Both the position numbers and the translations under genes were made by a program. Shown here one piece after another: positions 17,026-29,900 of a DNA stretch of 64,000 nt (the stretch's first letter is position 1; each line of letters begins with the position of its first letter). The notes under the pieces were generated by a model. The model was not told the DNA's origin. It saw only the letters and a program-made list of their open reading frames with translations, and did not search any database. Origin of the DNA: an uncultured Lachnospiraceae bacterium (GTDB lineage: Bacteria; Bacillota; Clostridia; Lachnospirales; Lachnospiraceae); NCBI GenBank assembly GCA_945949045.1, contig CAMFDG010000001.1, positions 1 through 64,000 of the forward strand, written 5' to 3'.

Positions 17026-17943
17026 ATGAAGAAATTTGCAGCAATCCTCAGGGACATCGGATTTGTTTTTTTCAGTGTATTCATCCTTTTTATGATTTTT
17101 CTGATGTCCTCCGGAAAACACGTATCGATTGCAGGGTATCAGGTGCTTCGGGTGCTGACCAGCAGTATGGAGCCCACGATATCCGAAAACACCTGTATCA
17201 TCATAAAAAAGGTACCGGTGGAGGATCTGAAAGTAGGAGATGTGATCACTTTTACTTCGGACGATCCACAGATTCAGGGGCTGTACAACACCCATAGGAT
17301 CCATGATATTGTGGAGGAAAACGGGGAAACCCTCTATGTCACCAAGGGTGATGCCATCGACGCGGTGGATGCCTATCCGGTGCACCAGAATCAGGTGGCG
17401 GGCATTTTCGTGCGGGAGTTTCCCGGCGGGCGGCTTCTGGGCAAATGCTTTGTGGCGCTATCCGACAACAAGATTTATTTTCTGGTGATCATCCTGCCTT
17501 TAATGATCTGTCTGCTGTCTTATTTCTGGCAGATTATGGGAATGTTCCGGAAACCGGAGGAGGAGCTTACTGAGGAAGAGGCTAATGAAGATCCTGCGGA
17601 AGGGGATTCCGGGAAAGACGATTCCACCGAAAGGGAGGAAAGTGTTTCATTAGAAAACGCCTCTGAGGAAGAGTATGATGAGGATGATGACGTTTTTGTC
17701 ATCACCGACGAGGATCTTAAAAGAATTGGATTATCGAAGGAGGAACTTGAGGCGGAAGTCAGGAGAGAACTGACGGAGAGGCTGAAAGCCTCAGGATTTA
17801 TCAGAGAGACTGATAGTTCGGATGAAAATCACGACTCTGTAAAAGGAGAGGCCATGGATGAATCGGAAGGCAGCTACCGATATACCGACGAGGATTTCCA
17901 GGATAAGGATTACAAATACGATTTTACGAAGGATAAAGAGTGA
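17026..17943 (+). CDS. sipW: SipW-family (ER-type) signal peptidase I with acidic C-terminal tail
   Basis: The 305-residue protein has a membrane helix at residues 9-30 and the catalytic serine motif LTSSMEPTI. It then shows YNTHRIHDI, where His replaces the usual bacterial Lys base, and YVTKGDAIDAVDAYPV. This Ser/His arrangement marks the ER/archaeal/SipW class, which processes TasA-type precursors. A second helix at about 149-170 is followed by a tail of some 135 residues, very rich in Glu and Asp (EEEYDEDDDVFVITDEDL). SipW proteins are usually near 190 residues, so this tail is unusual. The start at 17026 follows AGGAG; the track start at 16993 lies inside the preceding gene. Confidence 0.88.
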   Translation: MKKFAAILRDIGFVFFSVFILFMIFLMSSGKHVSIAGYQVLRVLTSSMEPTISENTCIIIKKVPVEDLKVGDVITFTSDDPQIQGLYNTHRIHDIVEENGETLYVTKGDAIDAVDAYPVHQNQVAGIFVREFPGGRLLGKCFVALSDNKIYFLVIILPLMICLLSYFWQIMGMFRKPEEELTEEEANEDPAEGDSGKDDSTEREESVSLENASEEEYDEDDDVFVITDEDLKRIGLSKEELEAEVRRELTERLKASGFIRETDSSDENHDSVKGEAMDESEGSYRYTDEDFQDKDYKYDFTKDKE

Positions 17944-17961
17944 ACACAGGACTGATGCTGA

Positions 17962-19080
17962 ATGGGAAAGAAACACCGTGAAACATTAAAGGAAAATTTC
18001 ACAAAGAACTACCTTCCCCAGCTTAGGGTGCTTTTCCAGGACTGGGATATCAAGGTTATGTCCTACGTCATGCTGGTGATCGTGATGGTTGCCATGATTG
18101 CGGCAACCGTGGCGTGGTTTACCCATATGTCTTCGGCGCTGGCGGCGGGACTTGGGATTACCACAGCCTCCAATGAATCTTTAAAGGTGGAGGTAAAGCA
18201 GGAGAAGAATACTGCGGCGGCAGAAAACAGCCAGTTTGTTGAGGTCAGGGAAGGCGAAGAGGATACAATTCTGGCGGATCTTGAGATGCCGGTGTTTGAT
18301 AATGTGGAGTCTTATGAAGCTCCTGTAAATGCTGCATCAGGTGGTTCCACAGAAAGTTCTACACAGACAGTCAGTAAGCTGGCACCGGGAGTGTATGGAT
18401 CGGTGACGATTCGCTTGACGGCGTTGCGGCCGGAGGTGGATCACTATAAGATTACGCCATCGGTGTTGATGACGTATGTGGATGGAACGGTTTCTTCGGG
18501 TATATCGGCTTCCGGAAGCGAAGAGAGTACCGGAACTGTTACTGGAGAAATGAAAACGCAGCTGGAGAATCTGGTGAAAGGGCATATGTTGTTTTTTGAA
18601 CAACGTGTGAATATTACGGATAGTTCAACTGGGAAAGTTATAGTAAATGGTGAGGAAAAGGAAATTTCTGATTACGTTCATTGCGATAAATATATATTTT
18701 ATAATATGAATGCGGACAATAAGTTGGCGCCATTAAGCGATAATAATCCGTTGACCGGTGCACTCTCATGGAATTCTTCAACAAATGAAGGAAACTCTGA
18801 GGCGGTCACTCTATATTGGTACTGGCCTTATGAATACACAAATTTAAGTTCCGGTATCCAAAGTACGATTCAGTTGTCGGGTACTTCTTCAGACGACAGA
18901 AAACTTTATTTTGATCAAGATCGGATGCAAGAAATGAGTACCGGTATTCAGTGGACAGAAACTCAGTTATACGACTATGCGGATACAAAAATTGGTACCT
19001 ACGTCAAAAGTATGAAACTGCATTTTGAGGTGGAAGGTTATCATGAACAAGGACAGGCAGAACAAACGACAAGTCCATAA
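17962..19080 (+). CDS. SipW-type exported protein (copy 2)
   Basis: The 372-residue product has a long basic N-terminus, a hydrophobic segment at residues 33-50 and the junction AATVAWFTHMSSALAAGLGITTA, which resembles SipW substrates. The mature region has no domain I can name; it contains a Ser/Gly/Thr-rich stretch (NAASGGSTESSTQT) and ends in a probable beta region (YVKSMKLHFEVEGYHEQ). It lies 18 bp after sipW. Its 3' end overlaps the next gene by 38 bases. Role as a structural subunit of the same extracellular assembly is inferred from the shared signal type and context. Confidence 0.65.
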   Translation: MGKKHRETLKENFTKNYLPQLRVLFQDWDIKVMSYVMLVIVMVAMIAATVAWFTHMSSALAAGLGITTASNESLKVEVKQEKNTAAAENSQFVEVREGEEDTILADLEMPVFDNVESYEAPVNAASGGSTESSTQTVSKLAPGVYGSVTIRLTALRPEVDHYKITPSVLMTYVDGTVSSGISASGSEESTGTVTGEMKTQLENLVKGHMLFFEQRVNITDSSTGKVIVNGEEKEISDYVHCDKYIFYNMNADNKLAPLSDNNPLTGALSWNSSTNEGNSEAVTLYWYWPYEYTNLSSGIQSTIQLSGTSSDDRKLYFDQDRMQEMSTGIQWTETQLYDYADTKIGTYVKSMKLHFEVEGYHEQGQAEQTTSP

Positions 19081-19858
19081 TGATTATTATAAACGTGGCT
19101 GTCAGATGATCGTTGCCATGGCACTTGTGATGATTCTCATTCTGGTGCTGGTTACCTATGCCTGGTATACCTTTCTGCTGAAGCGGCAGGTCAATTCTGA
19201 GGAACGGGATGTGATGCAGCCGTATTATCTTTATCTCGTGGATAAGAATGGGACCGATGTGCTGAATCTGACGGTCGGGAACCTGCATCCGGGGGAGACA
19301 AAACAGATTGTGATCGGTGTGACGAATCAAAAGCCGAATGGAGCCAGTGGTTCTGGTTATACGATTGCAAAGGATTCCCAATTCAACTATGAACTGGAGC
19401 TGGCGCATACAAGTAATTTGCCGTTAAATTATACAGTATTTGCTGAGAAAGATGATGCAACGGGAGAGAATTCCCGTACTCTTGAATGGACAGATAAAAA
19501 TGGTACTCCGGTAAGTAAAACATTCGAGAAACTTTCAAGAAATGAAAGTACTTCAAGTACTGTAAGTAGTAAGAATAACACAGAAATGTATTCCGACAAT
19601 GTTAGCAATACTGTCAATCTTGGAACATATGACATTTATGATAAAACATCCGGATCAGATTTTCAGCTGAATTCTAAGGTTGAGAATAACAATGTTGTTT
19701 TTGATTTAAATTATTACCTGATTGAACTTTCCTGGCAGGAGGGCATTCAGTTTTCTGATTATCTCAAAGAGACGGACCTGATGTACGTCATTGTGAACGC
19801 TATGCAGCTGGAACCACAGGAAAATGAGACAACAACGACTTCTGCAGAATCGCAGTAA
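19043..19858 (+). CDS. SipW-type exported protein (copy 3)
   Basis: The 271-residue product has a basic N-terminus, a hydrophobic segment at residues 22-40 ending VTYAWYTFLL, and a mature part with LYLVDKNGTDVLNLTVGNLHPGETKQIVIGVTNQ. A phrase of that kind, with GNLxPGE followed by a beta strand, is common in TasA and camelysin. I start at 19043 (MNKDRQNKRQ) after GGAAGG; this overlaps the previous gene by 38 bases and implies coupled translation. The second half contains a Ser-rich variable stretch (SRNESTSSTVSSKNN). Fibre-subunit function is inferred. Confidence 0.68.
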   Translation: MNKDRQNKRQVHNDYYKRGCQMIVAMALVMILILVLVTYAWYTFLLKRQVNSEERDVMQPYYLYLVDKNGTDVLNLTVGNLHPGETKQIVIGVTNQKPNGASGSGYTIAKDSQFNYELELAHTSNLPLNYTVFAEKDDATGENSRTLEWTDKNGTPVSKTFEKLSRNESTSSTVSSKNNTEMYSDNVSNTVNLGTYDIYDKTSGSDFQLNSKVENNNVVFDLNYYLIELSWQEGIQFSDYLKETDLMYVIVNAMQLEPQENETTTTSAESQ

Positions 19859-19916
19859 GTTTTTTATAATAGATTTTTATCAATATATACCGTTATGAGG
19901 TTGGGAGATTAGATTC

Positions 19917-20930
19917 ATGGAACGAATGAAGGCTATCAAAAAGAATCGAAAACTTCATAAGAAATTTTACAGGGCAATGGGAGGTTTTCTCATTACCCTT
20001 GTTCTGCTTTGTGCGGCAGGTGGCAATCTGTTTGCAAAGTACTATGCAGGGCAGAAGAATAAGGGCGTGGGGGTGGCGTCCAGCTTGTATTTTTCCAGTA
20101 ATGTGCTTAAGAATGTGGCTTCGACAGAGGATACAACAGATTATCCGATGATATTTAATAAAGAGGCATGGAACGGAACAGATGAATGTGAAATTGAAGT
20201 AGATATCCGTAACTATGCGAACCAGCTGTTGTATAACGATAAAAATCTTGACATTACTTATCAGATTTCTTTTCAACTATACAATACTTCTGATGGGGGA
20301 AACTATACCGTTTCCTATGATGGCGAAACCAAAACAATCACAACTGAGGAAACGGCTGCTGTATTTACGGACCGTCTTCTGCAGGGTGGAAAGCAGAATC
20401 AGGATCAGTTTGTAGTCTCTGTGACGAGACCGGAGAGCGAGAGCAGCAATTCCAAATACCGCTCTGTTGGCATTCTCGTTACGGCAACTCCGGTATCCCC
20501 ATCCTTTGTAGTAAATTCTGCTAAGCTGGGAGGTATTCTCTATGCCAGTATGCTCTCAGCATCCTATTCGCTGGATTGTAATTTTAATCAGGTGAATGAA
20601 TCTCTGAGTAATTATTCCGGGTTTCCCTGCACCATCTCCTATACACCGGGGGAGGATCAGGCTGCCCATGAAATCAAAATCCGATGGAAGGATAATCTGG
20701 AAATTGATCAGTTTGATCCCTACTATCTGAAAGCTAAGAGTAACAGCCAATTTGGGGATGAAACAGTGGATGATGTAGCATGGCATTATATAATCATAAC
20801 CATGCAGCCGTATTCCACAATCCAGATTGCCTTTTACCGGTCCTCCGGATTCGATGACAGTACGGTAACTCTATCGGAGTGTGTAAAAGCAATCGATTTA
20901 AATCATTTTTCTGAAGGGAGTGGTAACTGA
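19917..20930 (+). CDS. SipW-type exported protein (copy 4)
   Basis: The 337-residue product starts with a very basic segment and a hydrophobic stretch, GGFLITLVLLCAAGGNLFA at residues 22-40. It continues KYYAGQKNKGVGVASSLYFSSNVL, a pattern I associate with SipW-dependent substrates of Lachnospiraceae. The mature part looks all-beta and has no named domain. The stop codon overlaps the ATG of the giant surface protein gene (TGATG), so the two are likely translated in a coupled way. It may be the adaptor between the subunits and the giant protein; that is a guess from position. Confidence 0.65.
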   Translation: MERMKAIKKNRKLHKKFYRAMGGFLITLVLLCAAGGNLFAKYYAGQKNKGVGVASSLYFSSNVLKNVASTEDTTDYPMIFNKEAWNGTDECEIEVDIRNYANQLLYNDKNLDITYQISFQLYNTSDGGNYTVSYDGETKTITTEETAAVFTDRLLQGGKQNQDQFVVSVTRPESESSNSKYRSVGILVTATPVSPSFVVNSAKLGGILYASMLSASYSLDCNFNQVNESLSNYSGFPCTISYTPGEDQAAHEIKIRWKDNLEIDQFDPYYLKAKSNSQFGDETVDDVAWHYIIITMQPYSTIQIAFYRSSGFDDSTVTLSECVKAIDLNHFSEGSGN

Positions 20931-23900
20931 TGGATAGAAACAGAATGAAACGAGTAATTGCAGTGATGTTGACCATCGCTATGTTGCTCTGCGAAAACGG
21001 AGAGCAGGCATGGATTATGGCAGCTTCTGTGGATACAAAATCAAATACAGAATCTGTTTTTGAGAATACAGAATCGGATTCTGCTGCTGTTTCGGATGAA
21101 TCAGAAAATAAATCTGTATCTGGAACAGAGGATCCTTCAGATACGAAATCAGAGGATACTAATAATTCGGTTGAAACGAATACAGATGAGTCAGAGGCAG
21201 AGAAAACACAGGAGAATGAAGCAAAGAATGATACTACTGCGACAAATAGTGGAGCTAGGTCTTCAGAGAGTATAATAGCTCTTCCTGTCAATGATGATGG
21301 AACATTAGGTACTATATCGCAGGGAATCCTTTATTTGATTAATGATTATAAAGGATGGATTGCCCTTGCAAACTATAGTAAGGAACATGATTTGTCAGGA
21401 TATCATTTCGGCTATGATCTTATGAATGGAAATTCTGAAACCTATGACTTTACCTCTACAGATGCTGACGATTTCAAGGGCATAGGAAGTCCAGAGCATC
21501 CATTTGCAGGAGAACTGAAATCAACTTACACGTCAAATACCATAACCTTAAAATTAAATCAGCCGTTGTTTACCTGCCTTTCCAGTAAGGCAGCAATCAG
21601 CAATATTAAAATTACATCTAGCGAGGAGTCCAGTGCAGGTCTTGCAGAGGTCCTGAAAGTAGAGGATGATGGACGGCAGGTATCCTATACAGATATCACG
21701 ATTGGCGGTTCAGTAGGGTACAACAACTTAAAGAGCCGGGCTGGTGGAATGTTTGCACAGATTCAGTACTCTACCGGTAATGAACTCAAGATTCGAGGAA
21801 CAAATGTATCCGTCAGCGCATCTGTGCAGGGGCAGACAGCCGGTGGATTGATTGGAGAACTTCAGGGTAAGGGTAGTACAGAAATCTTTCTGGATGGTTT
21901 TCAATTTTCTGAATCTCAGGTAAAAGGAATTACAGAAAATGATTTTTCATCGGGAGAGGGATGCGTCGGTGGTCTGATTGGAAATGTGAAAGGAACGACA
22001 GAGGATGCTAAACTCACCCTGTCGACCACAGGTGGTTCAGCCTATACATATCAGCGGTCAGCATATACCTGCAGTGGAAACAGCAGATATTGCGGAGGTT
22101 TCTTTGGCCGCGTGAATAATATGGATATTGATGTGAAATGTCCGATGACCTATGTCGGGAACATGAGTAATGATGGAATTATGGGATATGATGCGGGGGC
22201 GTTTGCCGGATGTATCGAGCAGTCAACGGTAACTCTGTATCGTCAGGTGATTTGTCAGGATGTAAGGCTGGATCATCCGAAGGAATATCCTTCAGGCTAT
22301 GACTGGACAGGGTATGGAATTGGGCTGTTTTCTGGAAATCTCATAGGCTCCAAAGTATGTGTGGCTGATACATACCAGCAATCTGACAGTAGTGTTGAAG
22401 CAGAGCCGGCTGTACTTATTAAAACAGCTGAAATTGAAGATAATAATGGTAGTGATATTGCAGATAAAACTCCTAATTGTAATAATACAGGAACTTCTAA
22501 TGCATATAATTTAGGATGTCTGATTGGAAGAGTTGAGAATTCAGATTTGTTATTTTCTGAAAAGCATCCCTGTACCATTAAATCGAATAAACTGGATTAT
22601 TGCCAGGGAAATATGGGAGGTGCTGTGGGTTACTTTTCAGCATCGGAAGGTACACATCAGATTGAACAGGTTATTTTTGCAGAAAAAAATCTTGCAAATC
22701 TAATGAACCGAAGATCCGGATATACCGGAGGTCTGGTTGGACAGATTTATCTCTCCAGGGCAGGAAATGTCCAGGTCAAAGACTGTGCGTTCAATGGAAA
22801 GCTTCGATTTGCGTCTTCGGAGATTACCAGTGATGGTTCTGTAGGAATTCTGGTAGGCGGTGTTCTGTCAGACAGCGCTGCATCCGGCAAAATCATCTTT
22901 GACTCGGATTCAGCCCATAATTTTGACATATGGGCCATTGATTCCAATCAGCTTTATGCCTTTGGCGGTGCTATTGGTAAAATGGATGCCAATTTTGAAA
23001 TTAGGGATACCACTATTTCTTCAAGCACAAGCGGTCTCAATTTTACGGGTTCAAATATAAATATAAAACCCGATTATTTTGGAGGACTTATTGGAGCTGT
23101 TCAAAATACCAGCACTGGAACAAGAAAAGGAGTAATTACAAGCAGTGATGGAAAATCCGTAAAAGTATGTGCTTCGTTAAGTGGTGGAAAAATCTCGAAA
23201 GCCTATGGTGGTTTATTCGGATATGTCGGACAGAATACAGCAATTTCCCTCTCCGGTACAATTACAGAGGAGGGGCAGAAAGCCTATTTATACAATCGTA
23301 AATATCCATCTTATGCCGGCAGCATTGTTGGAGAACAGGAGAATTCTCTTGTCTATATGGAGCCGGAAATTAAATTTACGCCATACGAACAAAATTCCTT
23401 GGATGAAGTTGGAAATTATGGCGGAGTCATTCGAAATGATTATTGGGATAAAACCAGTGAAGAAAATAAAGGAGAACTTTTAATCCAGAATTATCAGGTT
23501 TCCGGAACATTGAGTGAAACAATCAATTCTACCGGCGATCTGCTTCGTCTGGGAATTGCCATGAATACACAGGGGCAGTTTCTGCCAGTGAGAAATACCT
23601 CTCAGGAATCAGCGTCCCTTACCAATTTAGATCAAATTCGATGTGCTACATATACACTTCCACTGGCATCTTATGATCTGACAAATACCGGGCTTTCCTG
23701 TCTGTCAAGAAATGATGATACCGGTACAAAGGATACACCATTTAAGGGCTCTTTGAAGGGAACAAATAGCAGTAAATCCGTTCTTAAGTACACGGTTACA
23801 AGTCATAACCAGCCTAACTGTGGCTTGTTTGCTTCCGTTGATGGGGGAGAAACAGGAATTAGTTTTGAAAATCTTGATGTACAGTACAGCATTGCCTTTG

Positions 23901-26900
23901 CACAACAGAAATTTGCAGGCGGAAATAATGACACATCAAAAAGTTGTCAAAAAGAGTACGCAGGAGGTCTTGCATCGGTTGCAACTGGAAATATTACGGT
24001 AAGTAAAGTATCCGCTTCCGGTAACCTGTCAGATGTCAGCAACAGTGACTGGGACAATAACAATAAGGTATTTGGTCGTTATAATAAGGACACAAATAAA
24101 TATGATAGTAAATCAGATGATTACCTGGGGGGAATCTTCGGAAAGTATACAGGGACAAATAATGGAACTCTCACTATCGATCAGTTTTCCTGCAATACTA
24201 ATTTGACCTATCAGGACTATACCCATGTGATGGGTGGGGTGATTGGTTATGTAGATTTGGATCAATTGGAAACAGGCGAAAGCTGTGCTATTCAGATTAC
24301 TGGGACTGAAACAGAACCGGTTTCCTTATCCGGTCAGATTAATGCTCAGAATCTTTATACTAATACCAACGGCAGCACTTTTCCCATTCGCACAGGTGGT
24401 CTGATTGCTCAGATTGGAAAGACGCGTTCTGCTTATTATAAAGCAAAGTGTAACCTGACGATTCAGAATTTGAAGGTGGATGGTCTGAAGGTGTCTGAGT
24501 CTTCGGTATCCAGCGACTCTGAAATTGGCGGACTTCTCGGATGGAACTGGGTGGATGTAAATGTCGAACTCGCCAACGGAAAAATTGGAGAAACAACCGA
24601 TACAGGACTATCTGTCAATGCACCATTTGGAGGCCTGATTTATAGTGTCAGTGGGAAGATGGTGATTGATCAATTATCCATAGGTTCAAATGTGACCATC
24701 GATGCCAATAGTGCAGATGGTGTGGATCAGTGCGGCCTTCTGGTCCGGGATGGTCAGTATCTGTACCTGGATCTCAGGGATATCACTGGAACCAGCCAGG
24801 TCAATCCTTCTAATTACAATGGAACCGATTATGATGAACTTGTGGGCTTTACAAAAGGCGGAGATGACAGTGACCATGGAGGGATTGTATCCATTGGACG
24901 CAAGGAAGATAAATATTACCTCGGTCGGAACAGTAGTACATATGAAAGCTTTAAAAGCAGTCATATTCAGAATACCAATACCCGCTATTATTATGATCTG
25001 AATAAGCTGTCTTGGGTTGATAGCAAAAATGCTAGTAAGAATGTAGATATTAAGATATTAAATAGTGCCGATGCCATGATGCGCTGGCATTTATTGCACT
25101 ATGCCAATGCCTATCTGCGCGGTGTGATGGATGCAGATTATGCTTCGGATAAGTCCCCCCTGCCGGACAGTTATCAAATCAGTGGTGGAACAATTGATAT
25201 GACCGGATATAGTTTTTATCCCACTCCGGTTAAGAATGAAACTTATACTGCAGACTCTGGTGCTGTTATTCAACTGAATGCGAGAGCACTTAAGGAAGAA
25301 GAAAGCGCATTAGCATTGGAAAAGAAAAAATATCCGGAGACTTCCAGTTGCGAGCATTACCAGATGCATGCAGGGATATTTGGCAATGTATCCGGGCTTA
25401 CTGTGACCGGACTTACCTTAACCGGTTCCTTTAGTGTGCAGACTTCATCCTCCCAGACAACAGCCGGTGCACTGGTGGCAGGCAGTATCTATGGAATTGA
25501 AAATGGTACGGATGCAAACGGTAAAACGCTATATCAAGACATAACAAATACCTTTCACAACATCGTACTGAAGGATTTATGGTGTGTTTCCTCACAAGCG
25601 TCCCTCAGATACGAGGCTCCGATTGGTCTGATGATTGCAGACGTATCCTCCGGGGCCAAAGTAAAAATGGATGGCATCAGTATGTCCGGTTACACCGATG
25701 CTGAGGTAGAAGCGGGGAATAAAGCAGCCAGCGCCCTGATCGGCAATGTCGGGGGAGAGAATGCCACCTATATTTCCCTCAGCTTTAAAAACATGGATAT
25801 TGCGGATGCTGCCGAGGGTAAAAGTAATGATGCTTTAAAATCATCAAAAATGGATGAGGCGCTTGCCATGGCGTCCTTTATCTATTCCTACAACTTTGCA
25901 GAAAACTGCAGCGGAATATATACCTTTACCTATGAGGATTACCTGTATGGAAGATGTACAACAGACGCCGGTAAGAATAATGTTGTCACTTTGGGACAGG
26001 AATTAGGTAGTAATGGCGGTAGTCCCAATTATGCCCAGGAAGAATACTATGATAAAGACTATTTTGTAGGATATCTGGAGTCCGGTGATGATGCGCATAA
26101 AATTACCTTTGACTGTGGCAATTACCTGCCGTATGTGTATTCAACAGTAAAAAAGATCCTTGTGAATCCGAAAACCGGGCATCTGAATGAAGGCTGTGGA
26201 ACTTATGAGGATCCTTATGTAATTTCCACCACCAGACAGTTAATCACTTTGTATCGTTACCTTTATGAAGAAGATAAGTTTAGTGAGATTCTGGCAAACG
26301 GAAAATGGAGTGTCAATCCGGTGGGAGATGATGCAAAATGCTGTGACAAAACGAGCAATGCAACATCAGGTCATGGAGAGGCTATTGTCTATACGGGATC
26401 AAATAAGGATCAGTTCCCGTCACAGGAAAAGCTGAGCCAGGCCTATTATCAGATCACTGCAAATCTGGATTTGTCTTCCTATCCGGAATTTACCGGATTT
26501 GGGAGAACGGATCTTCCATTTACCGGAGTTTTTGTGGGAAAACAAATACCGGAAACAGATCCGACATGTCCTACGATCACCATGCCTGATTTTCCTGCGT
26601 CAAGCGAAATGTCAAATTATGGATGGATTCAGTCCGCAAAAGGATGTGTCGTAAAGGATCTTGTGATTGCCTTCCCGAATCCCGTTACCATAAATCAGCA
26701 GGTCACAAGGGAAAATGCGCAAGGTACAGAAGAAACGGTGGATGAAGGCGGTGTCGGTGGTGGCGTCATCGCAACGGTTTTAGGTGGAGAAAATGTGATT
26801 GATCATGTTACCGTAACCGGAAAAAGTGATGATATCTCCTGCTTTACCCCGAAAAACAAGAAAGCTATGATCGGCGGTTATGTGGGAATCGTAAATGCCG

Positions 26901-29900
26901 GCGGTGTTCTCCTGAGAAATATGGCAGAAGCACGGCTCAGTAACTTTACGGTCAATATTTCTACAGGCACGTATGATCAATATCCCTATGTCTGTGGAAT
27001 CATTGGAAGAGTGTATAATGGCTATGTGGTTTATGATGGAGGAACAGATACCATAACGCCTCTTTTTAAGAACTTGTCAGCAATGTATTCAAGTACTTCA
27101 TCATTGGAGCAGAGCCGTTCCTATGATATTATTAATGGTGCATATTTGATCAATAACGCTGGATCAGATCCAATTACATGGAATGCAAGTAATGGTTACG
27201 GAAATATTGCAAATGCCGTTCACCTTCAGGTCCTTTCCATGGGATTGAATGCCGGATTACTCAATTATGGACAGACGGGGCTGGATTCATTGTATGTGGG
27301 CTACAATGCGAAATCCAGACAAAGAAGCGGTGATTACCAGTATGTTGGTCAGGTATCAAATTCAGACGATTCGATTGAAGCCAGAAATAATGTCATTATG
27401 TATGATAATGAAAACGGAGCTACGGATACCTGTGCACCAAAGTATCACAGTTATCTCTCTCAATTTTTTAAATGGGAGGATATGATTCAATCAAACGGAT
27501 CCAGCCAGGATCTAAACCCGTATAGTTCCGTTACCACTTTTCAATTAAGTGGAAGTACTTATGATCTGTCGGTGTTTGGGACTGCATTTCGAGGACTGGG
27601 GGCACGATATTTTGAACAGGAGGATACGAGAGCTGACGTATTTCATGGTAATCTGACCGGCCCTGACACGATTGCAAAGATTACACTTGACATGCAAGTT
27701 GATGACATTCACAAAGATACGGTTCAAGATGTAGCAGACGCTGCCTTTTTGAATAATGTGATCAGGCCTTCTGACAAAACGCAGACTATTACAATCAAAA
27801 ATATTATATTGACTGGAAAGGTTTGCAATCAATCAAGGGATGATGAGATAGCGTCCAATGGAGTGGGAACCAAAAATGCAGCTGCTTTGATTTCGACATT
27901 GAAATATGTAAATGTGACCTTTGACAATGTTACGCTTAATACAATGCAGGTTGCATCGCAAAGGTATGCGGGCGGATTCATTGCATGTAATAATAACCCA
28001 TCGGGTAAAACATATTGCGTTTCGTTTATAAACTGTAATATAAAGGGAACAGATGATTTGAATTCCACAAAAATAACCGGTTTTGCAGATGCTGGTGGTT
28101 TGATAGGTTATAGTACAGGTATTGTACAGGTAAATGTAGGTTCAGATTCAACTGGAACTTCATCATTCAAATCTGAATTGAATGATCTGGATGTTGAAAA
28201 CAATTCTGATCCTGCATCAAATGGTACTTTACTTAGTGATACCGTATCTAAAAATACCGGAGGATTGATTGGTACAATCTTGGCTGATTTTACGATACAG
28301 AATATTCAGGGTACACATATTACAGTAAAAACAACTGGGGATAAACAGAATGTGCAGATAGGAGGCATGATAGGAAGGGCTGGGAAGCCTAACGAGAATA
28401 GTTATAATTACAGCTTCCAAAATATTAGTTTGAAAAATCTTACGGTAGAGAATACTTTTGATAATGGTAAAAATAGTTACAATGGAAGTAATGATGATAG
28501 AAAATATATCATTGCAACCGCAGGAATTATTGGAACTGTAGGCGGAAAATTAATATTAATAAACATCGTAGTTGGTAGTGATGTGAATAGTGATAAAGTA
28601 ATTATCCAAAATGACGGCGACAAGGTTCCAACACATAATGCATTTTGTACTGCAGGATTTGTGGGAAGGCATCTGAAGGGTGGTCAAATAACAGCTACGG
28701 ATTGTCATATTCTTGGGACAAATAATGGTGGACAATATACGACTTTGATTCGAGGTCAAGGGAGTAGTACTGCAGGTTTATTTGGAAATAGTTATACTAT
28801 AGAGGGCACGAATTTGTCTGTTGAAGGCGTAAACATTGATGCCTCCCGATTTGCAGGTGGAATTGTCGGTTGGGGAGAAAGCGATTCTACATGCACATTT
28901 CGTCAAATTTCTGTTAAGAATTCTTCTATTAAATATGCGAGTGAAACATCTTTAGGAGATGCAGGTGGAATTGAAGGACATGCAAGTGGTAAATTGAATT
29001 TATATGGTGTTACGGTAGATTCTGTTGATATTGAAGCTAAATGTGGAAGTATGGGTGGCTTTATTGGGTATTCTGGATTAAATAATGAAATAAATATTTC
29101 CACCTATACAGACACTAAAAATAACACATATACAAATACTGTATCAAACTGTTTCATTAAAGGGTCAAAGGTTGGTGGTGTCATTGGCTGGGCTGATATT
29201 AGAAATATTACTGTAGATAACTATTATAATGATATTACTATTACGTACAATAAATTGATTTCAACAAAAGGGAAAACTCTTATTAATTGGGGCAATTCAA
29301 CTGAGACTAATGGGTATGCTGGAGGCTTTGCCGGAAAAATTAATTCGTCAGATACACGCAGTCATCTGAAAGCTGAGAATTTAAAAATCCAGAATAATTT
29401 TATTGCCTGTTATGATTCAGGTAAAGCAAATACAGAATTAGGAGCAGGTGGAGTCTGTGGATACATGAATTCGGAATCCGTATTCTATCATGTGTCTCTA
29501 AAAGATAATGCAATTGGTATAATGAATGCTAATAATGAATTGCCGGATTTTAAAACGACACCGATTCGGGGTAATGGCAAAGGATTACGGGATTCTTTAT
29601 ATTATGTGGCAGATCAAGCTGCGAACGGAAAATTGAATCTGGTAAAACAAACAGGAACAATCGTTCCGGAAAAGGATTTTTATCAATATTCGTATTTGGA
29701 AGGAGCTGTACTTGGGCAGGTAGTTGGAACAGATAACAGAAGAGCAGAGTTTATTGACGTTCATATCTCTTATACTGATGCTGATGAACGTCCGGTATCG
29801 GATGTGGGAGCGGCGCACAATGCAAAATTGCAGTCCAATAATGATATGTATAGCAACTATCGTAAGCAGTGTACATTATTATATGATGGCAGAATGACGG

